DNA from: JBFXIE01 sp050176255
GTDB lineage: Bacteria; Pseudomonadota; Gammaproteobacteria; Burkholderiales; Burkholderiaceae_C
Assembly: GCF_050176255.1 (NCBI RefSeq)
Contig: NZ_JBFXIE010000019.1
Strand: one strand, 5' to 3'
DNA length: 53,990 nucleotides
The first letter of the stretch is position 1. Each line of letters begins with the position of its first letter. The position numbers and the translations under genes were made by a program. Below the pieces are notes generated by a model, which saw only the letters and a list, made by a program, of their open reading frames with translations, searched no databases and had not been told where the DNA came from. Positions 50,480 through 53,990 of this stretch are shown here, piece after piece.

Positions 50480-50953
50480 TCAGCGGTGGCGGCTTTTCAT
50501 GGCGCGCTCCACCTCGCGCTTGCCCTCGCGCTCCTTGATGGTGTCGCGCTTGTCATGCTCGGCCTTGCCCTTGGCCAGGGCGATGTCGCATTTGGCGCGG
50601 CCGTCCTTCCAGTGCAGGTTCAGGGGCACCAGCGTGTAGCCCTTTTGCTCCACCTTGCCGATCAGACGCTTGATTTCTTCCTTGTGCAGCAGCAGCTTCT
50701 TGATGCGCGTGGCGTCGGGGTTGACGTGCGTGGAGGCCGTCTTGAGCGGGTTGATCTGGCAGCCGATCAGGTAGAGCTCGCCGTCCTTGATGACCACGTA
50801 ACCGTCGGTCAGCTGTGCCTTGCCCTCGCGCAGCGCCTTGACTTCCCAGCCGTGCAGCACCATGCCGGCCTCGTAGCGTTCTTCGAAGAAATAGTTGTAT
50901 GCCGCTTTTTTGTTGTCGGCGATGCGTGACGATGTATCAGGTTTTGTGGCCAT
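50480..50953 (-). CDS. smpB: SsrA-binding protein SmpB
   Basis: The 157-residue protein binds tmRNA and is needed for trans-translation, which frees stalled ribosomes and tags the incomplete peptide. The N-terminal OB-fold region has AAYNYFFEERYEAGMVLHGW and EVKALREGKAQLTDGYV; the C-terminal tail is basic (KGKAEHDKRDTIKEREGKR), as in the family. ATG 50953 is used. It diverges from ratA, and the tail ends 96 bases from the sigma-operon lipoprotein gene. No tmRNA gene is in this window. Confidence 0.96.
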   Translation of the reverse strand: MATKPDTSSRIADNKKAAYNYFFEERYEAGMVLHGWEVKALREGKAQLTDGYVVIKDGELYLIGCQINPLKTASTHVNPDATRIKKLLLHKEEIKRLIGKVEQKGYTLVPLNLHWKDGRAKCDIALAKGKAEHDKRDTIKEREGKREVERAMKSRHR

Positions 50954-51103
50954 GGTGAATAGATGCGGCGCAAACCGGAAGATCAAGCCTTCCCTACAAT
51001 TGTTGTCGTCTCGCCCCTCGATTTTAGGCCGGGCGCATGTTGCGGCCGCCGCCTTTGCACCGGATGAGGGCCTGCTCAGGCGCAACCGATTGCCTCTGTC
51101 TTC

Positions 51104-51544
51104 ATGAAAACCGTCAACAAGTCCGTCCTGATCTGGTACAGCCCTGAAGAAATGTTCGCCCTGGTGACGGACGTGGAAAAGTATCCGCAGTTTCTGCCCT
51201 GGTGTGACCGCGCCAGCGTGCTGGAGCGCGGTGAGCATGGCATGAAGGCGCAGGTGGGTATTGCCCTGGGCGGTCTGCGCAAATCCTTCGTAACACGCAA
51301 CACGCACGAGCCGGGGCGGCGCGTGAAGATGGAGCTGGTCGAAGGGCCTTTTTCCCGGCTGGATGGCGACTGGCGCTTTCACCCGGTGGGCGACGGCACG
51401 CAGCGCGCCTGCAGGGTCGAGCTGCAACTGCACTACGGTTTTGACAGCCGGGCGCTGGCCACCCTGGTGGGCCCTGTGTTCGACCGCATCGCCGCCACTT
51501 TCATTGATGCCTTCATCAAGCGCGCCGAAGAGGTCTATGGCTGA
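51104..51544 (+). CDS. ratA: RatA-type SRPBCC protein
   Basis: The 146-residue protein has the SRPBCC/Coq10-like fold with VTDVEKYPQFLPWCDRASVLE near the N-terminus. In E. coli the relative blocks ribosome subunit association; elsewhere this family is linked to ubiquinone handling. Here it is divergent from smpB and followed by rnfH with an 8-base overlap, the usual order. Which role applies cannot be told from the sequence. Confidence 0.9.
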   Translation: MKTVNKSVLIWYSPEEMFALVTDVEKYPQFLPWCDRASVLERGEHGMKAQVGIALGGLRKSFVTRNTHEPGRRVKMELVEGPFSRLDGDWRFHPVGDGTQRACRVELQLHYGFDSRALATLVGPVFDRIAATFIDAFIKRAEEVYG

Positions 51545-51881
51545 AGAACCCGGCAGGGCTGGCGTGCTGCACGTCACGGTGGCTGCGTCACTGCGGCCCG
51601 CGCAGGTACGTGAATGGCAACTGCAGCTGCCCGCGGGCGCCACCGTGACCGATGCGCTGCGCGCCTGCGGCCTTGACGTGCATGAGGGGCGCCTGTCCTG
51701 TGGCGTGTGGGGCAGGGCAGCCAGGCCGAACCAGCAGTTGCACGACGGCGACCGCGTCGAATGCTGCCGCCCGTTGACCGTGGATCCCAAGCTGGCGCGA
51801 CGCCAGCGTTTCGCCAGCCAGGGGGCGCGTGCGGCGGGCCTGTTTGCCAAGCGAAGGCCAGGCTCCAAGGCGGGTTACTGA
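51537..51881 (+). CDS. rnfH: RnfH family protein (ubiquitin-like)
   Basis: The 114-residue protein has the ubiquitin-like UPF0125 fold, with VTVAASLRPAQVREWQLQLP, GATVTDALRACGL and the loop VGVWGR-like GVWGRAARPNQQLHDGDRVECCRPLTVDPK, matching RnfH/RatB. It overlaps ratA by 8 bases and is translationally coupled. The function in vivo is not settled; one proposed role is with the Rnf complex. Confidence 0.9.
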   Translation: MAEEPGRAGVLHVTVAASLRPAQVREWQLQLPAGATVTDALRACGLDVHEGRLSCGVWGRAARPNQQLHDGDRVECCRPLTVDPKLARRQRFASQGARAAGLFAKRRPGSKAGY

Positions 51882-52071
51882 TGCGTGACCGGTACCTGCG
51901 GGCACCTGCCGCGCAGACACCCGGGCAGCACCAAAGCCGCGCCCGGCGCGCATTGGAAACGGCCAGTGTGTCCAGGCAAAAAGCTGTCATCTGTGCGCAG
52001 GCCAGGCAAGCGCCGGTGCGCCGGATGGCCTCCTACAATCATCTGGCTCACAACCCGGGCACAGCGCAAGA

Positions 52072-52096
52072 ATGGCCCGCGTGCGCCGCGGGCCAT
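52072..52096 (+). other. 9-bp hairpin in the leader of the nitroreductase gene
   Basis: ATGGCCCGC / GCGGGCCAT around a 7-base loop has no T-tract. It lies between a candidate -10 TACAAT (52034-52039) and the nitroreductase start. Otherwise the 253 bases after rnfH hold no supported gene. Confidence 0.4.
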
Positions 52097-52134
52097 TAAC
52101 CACGCCATATACAGACAAGATGAGGAGATGACCG

Positions 52135-52818
52135 TTGATTGAAGAAAGCGAGACCCTTGTGAACGTGACCCAGGCACTGAGCCAGCGCCGCTCGGTGCGG
52201 GCGTTTTTGCCCCAGGCACCCAGCGCGGATATTGTTCGCGCGCTCATCGAAGGCGCCGCCCGCGCCGCCTCGGGCGGCAACGTGCAGCCCTGGCGCGTGC
52301 TGGCACTGACCGGCGAGCCGCTTGCGCAGGCATTGCAGGCAGTCGCCCAGGCCGAGCCCGAGCCCTATGCCAACAATCTGTCGTATCCGCCTGACCTGTG
52401 GGAGCCCTACCGCTCGCGCCGCTTTGCCAATGGCGAAGACCTGTACCGCAGCCTGGGCATTCCGCGCGACAACAAGGCCGCGCGGCTGGAACAACTGGCC
52501 AAGAATGCCGAGTTTTTTGGCGCCCCGGTGGGTCTGTTCATCTGTGTGGACAAGCGCATGGGCCTGCCGCAGTGGATGGATCTGGGCATTTATCTGCAAT
52601 CGCTGATGCTGCTGGCCGTTGAACACGGCCTGGGTACCTGCGCCCAGGGTTTCTGGCGCCGCTACGACAGCGCTCTGGCGCAGCACCTGGGTCTGCCGGA
52701 AAACTACTGTGTGGGCGTAGGCGTGGCGCTGGGCTACGAAGACAAGCAGGCGCCCATCAACACATGGCAGGCCAGCCGCGCGCCGTTTGAAGAGTGGGCC
52801 GAACTGCGCGGCTTCTGA
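52135..52818 (+). CDS. Nitroreductase family oxidoreductase (TTG start)
   Basis: The 227-residue FMN-dependent oxidoreductase has the N-terminal RRSVRAFLPQAPS (Arg contacts to FMN phosphate), AARAASGGNVQPWRV and EHGLGTCAQGFW. It reduces nitro compounds or quinones with NAD(P)H; the physiological substrate is unknown. The start TTG 52135 is chosen because AGGAG lies 9 bases upstream; a GTG at 52159 is possible. The upstream ATG (52128) opens a four-codon frame (MTVD) that overlaps the start. Confidence 0.85.
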   Translation: MIEESETLVNVTQALSQRRSVRAFLPQAPSADIVRALIEGAARAASGGNVQPWRVLALTGEPLAQALQAVAQAEPEPYANNLSYPPDLWEPYRSRRFANGEDLYRSLGIPRDNKAARLEQLAKNAEFFGAPVGLFICVDKRMGLPQWMDLGIYLQSLMLLAVEHGLGTCAQGFWRRYDSALAQHLGLPENYCVGVGVALGYEDKQAPINTWQASRAPFEEWAELRGF

Positions 52819-52846
52819 GGGCGGGCGCCCGCCGGGCGCAGAGCGT

Positions 52847-52876
52847 AAAAAAGGCTGCCGGTCGGCAGCCTTTTTT
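52847..52876. terminator. Bidirectional intrinsic terminator after the nitroreductase gene
   Basis: AAAAAAGGCTGCC / GGCAGCCTTTTTT with loop GGTC: the stem is flanked by A-run and T-run, so it works for both converging genes. Confidence 0.9.
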
Positions 52877-52880
52877 GCTC

Positions 52881-52935
52881 CTGATTTAATAGCTGCTTGC
52901 GCTTTTAAAGCAAGGGCTGGAGGTTGATTGGACCC
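52881..52935 (+). repeat. Dispersed repeat copy (h)
   Basis: TTTAATAGCTGCTTGCGCTT followed by GGGCTGGAGGTTGATTGGAC is a full-length, near-canonical copy. It matches copy (b), including the GGCTGGAGG block. Confidence 0.65.
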
Positions 52936-52959
52936 AAAACCAGCAGGCTATCACCCCGC

Positions 52960-53990
52960 TCAGGGCTTGATGGCGATTTTCAGCACGCCGTCGCGCTGGT
53001 GGGCAAACAGGTCGTAGGCGGCCACGATGTCATCGAGCTTGTACTGGTGCGTGACCATCACGCCCAGGTCCAGGCGGTTGGCGGCTATCACGTTCATCAG
53101 GCGGCGCATGCGCTCCTTGCCGCCGGGGCACAGGGCGGTGCGGATGGTGTGGTCGCCCAGGCCGGCGGCAAACTGCGCCAGCGGAATCGACAGGTCTTCC
53201 GAGTACACGCCCAGGCTGGACAGCGTGCCACCGGGTTTCAGCACCTTCATGGCCTGGCCAAAGGTGGCCTGCGTGCCCAGCGCCTCGATGGAGCTGTCGG
53301 CGCCCTTGCCGCCGGTGAGCTTCATGACCTCGTCCACCACATCCACGTTGCGGAAGTTCAGCGTGACGTCGGCGCCCATTTTTTTGGCGATGCCCAGGCG
53401 GTGGTCGTTGCCATCCACGGCGATGATGGTGGTGGCGCCCAGCAGGCGTGCGCCCGCCGTGGCGCACAGGCCAATCGGGCCTTGCGCAAACACCACCACG
53501 GTGTCGCCAATCTTGATGTTGGCGTTTTCCGCGCCTTTGAAGCCGGTGGACATGATGTCGGGGCACATCAGCACCTGCTCGTCGGTCAGGCCATCGGGGA
53601 TGGGCGCCAGGTTGGCCTGGGCGTCGGGCACCAGCACGTATTCGGCCTGCGTGCCGTCGATCAGGTTGCCAAAGCGCCAACCGGCGGTGGCCTTGTAGCC
53701 GTGGCAGCCGCACAGGCCGCGGGGCACCAGGTAGCTGCCGTCCTAGCTGGGGTAGCCGTCTTGCGCGGCGTAGCTGTTGAAGTTGGGGCAGATGGCGCCG
53801 GCAATCACGCGCTGGCCTTCGGCATAGCCGACCACGGCGCTGCCCAGCTTCTCGATCACGCCCACGGGCTCGTGGCCTACCGTCAGGCCCTGTGCCACGG
53901 GGTACTCGCCCCTGAGGATGTGCACGTCGGTGCCGCAGATGGTGGTGGTGGTGATGCGGATCAGCGCGTCGTTGGGGCCTACGTCGGGAA
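52960..53990 (-). pseudogene. Zinc-dependent alcohol dehydrogenase interrupted by an amber codon (5' end beyond window)
   Basis: Medium-chain zinc alcohol dehydrogenase. The segment CGTDVHILRGEYP with the catalytic-zinc Cys, GHEPVGVIEKLGSAV with the second ligand, and the Rossmann motif FAQGPIGLCATAGARLLGA are present. At 53743-53745 a TAG stop interrupts the frame between GYPS and DGSYLV; the frame is the same on both sides, so the homologous protein would be contiguous. A CAG-to-TAG change (Gln) is the simplest explanation. If real, the C-terminal 255 residues are not made from the normal start. The start of the gene is outside the window. Confidence 0.82.

Noticed and set aside
51881..52099. 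72-residue frame directly after rnfH (TGATG overlap)
   Set aside because: The product is Arg/Ala/Gln-rich and unlike any family, and the frame runs through a -10 box and a hairpin; it is more likely non-coding leader.

Overview
The window is a high-GC chromosomal segment of a betaproteobacterium, most likely Comamonadaceae (Acidovorax / Alicycliphilus-like). The basis is gene content and order (rimP-nusA-infB-rbfA-truB-typA; smpB-ratA-rnfH), polyhydroxybutyrate-related genes, a tripartite tricarboxylate (TctA) transporter and a dispersed repeat with the core ATAGCTGCTNGCGCTT. This placement is inferred from the sequence; no database was searched. Most of the window is core metabolism and translation. 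The only clear mobile element is one IS1595-family insertion sequence.

Layout. 1-4.9 kb: 3' part of tctA, a lipoprotein-type 3-hydroxybutyrate-oligomer hydrolase behind a strong hairpin terminator, and an orphan Leu/Ile/Val-type binding protein. 4.9-7.3 kb (minus strand): periplasmic rhodanese, YeeE/YedE sulfur transporter and a 55-aa membrane peptide, a probable thiosulfate module. 7.3-14.6 kb: Lon-like protease, hemH, a HAD hydrolase and a P-type cation ATPase. 14.8-17.6 kb: metY coupled to an alpha/beta hydrolase, and a CBS-domain protein. 17.7-21.7 kb: aroC, nrdR, glyA and a lytic transglycosylase. 21.7-22.4 kb: an AT-rich gap flanked by two structured RNAs, the long leader of the transglycosylase gene (minus) and a terminator-ended RNA of about 230 nt (plus). 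22.4-33.7 kb: a giant DUF748/AsmA-like protein, bdhA, an alpha/beta hydrolase coupled to relA, tRNA-Val and a DUF349 protein. 33.8-38.9 kb: the IS, two identical tRNA-Leu(CAG) genes, rnr with a TTG start, an SDR oxidoreductase and a thioredoxin-like protein. 38.9-47.3 kb: the rimP-nusA-infB-rbfA-truB-typA operon with a promoter-proximal terminator. 47.6-50.4 kb: an enoyl-CoA hydratase/isomerase family gene converging on a lipoprotein / ECF sigma / anti-sigma operon. 50.5-52.8 kb: smpB, ratA, rnfH and a nitroreductase. 52.96-53.99 kb: a zinc alcohol dehydrogenase broken by an in-frame amber codon and cut by the window end.

The most unusual theme is the dispersed repeat. Eight copies are visible. 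Most are intergenic, but one supplies the ribosome binding site and TTG start of the Lon-like protease, one overlaps the candidate aroC promoter, and two lie in frame inside truB and the enoyl-CoA hydratase gene, where they bring codons (TTA, ATA, AGA) that are otherwise rare here. The second theme is leader RNA control: terminators or strong hairpins lie between promoter and gene at rimP, the oligomer hydrolase, the transglycosylase and possibly the DUF748 gene.
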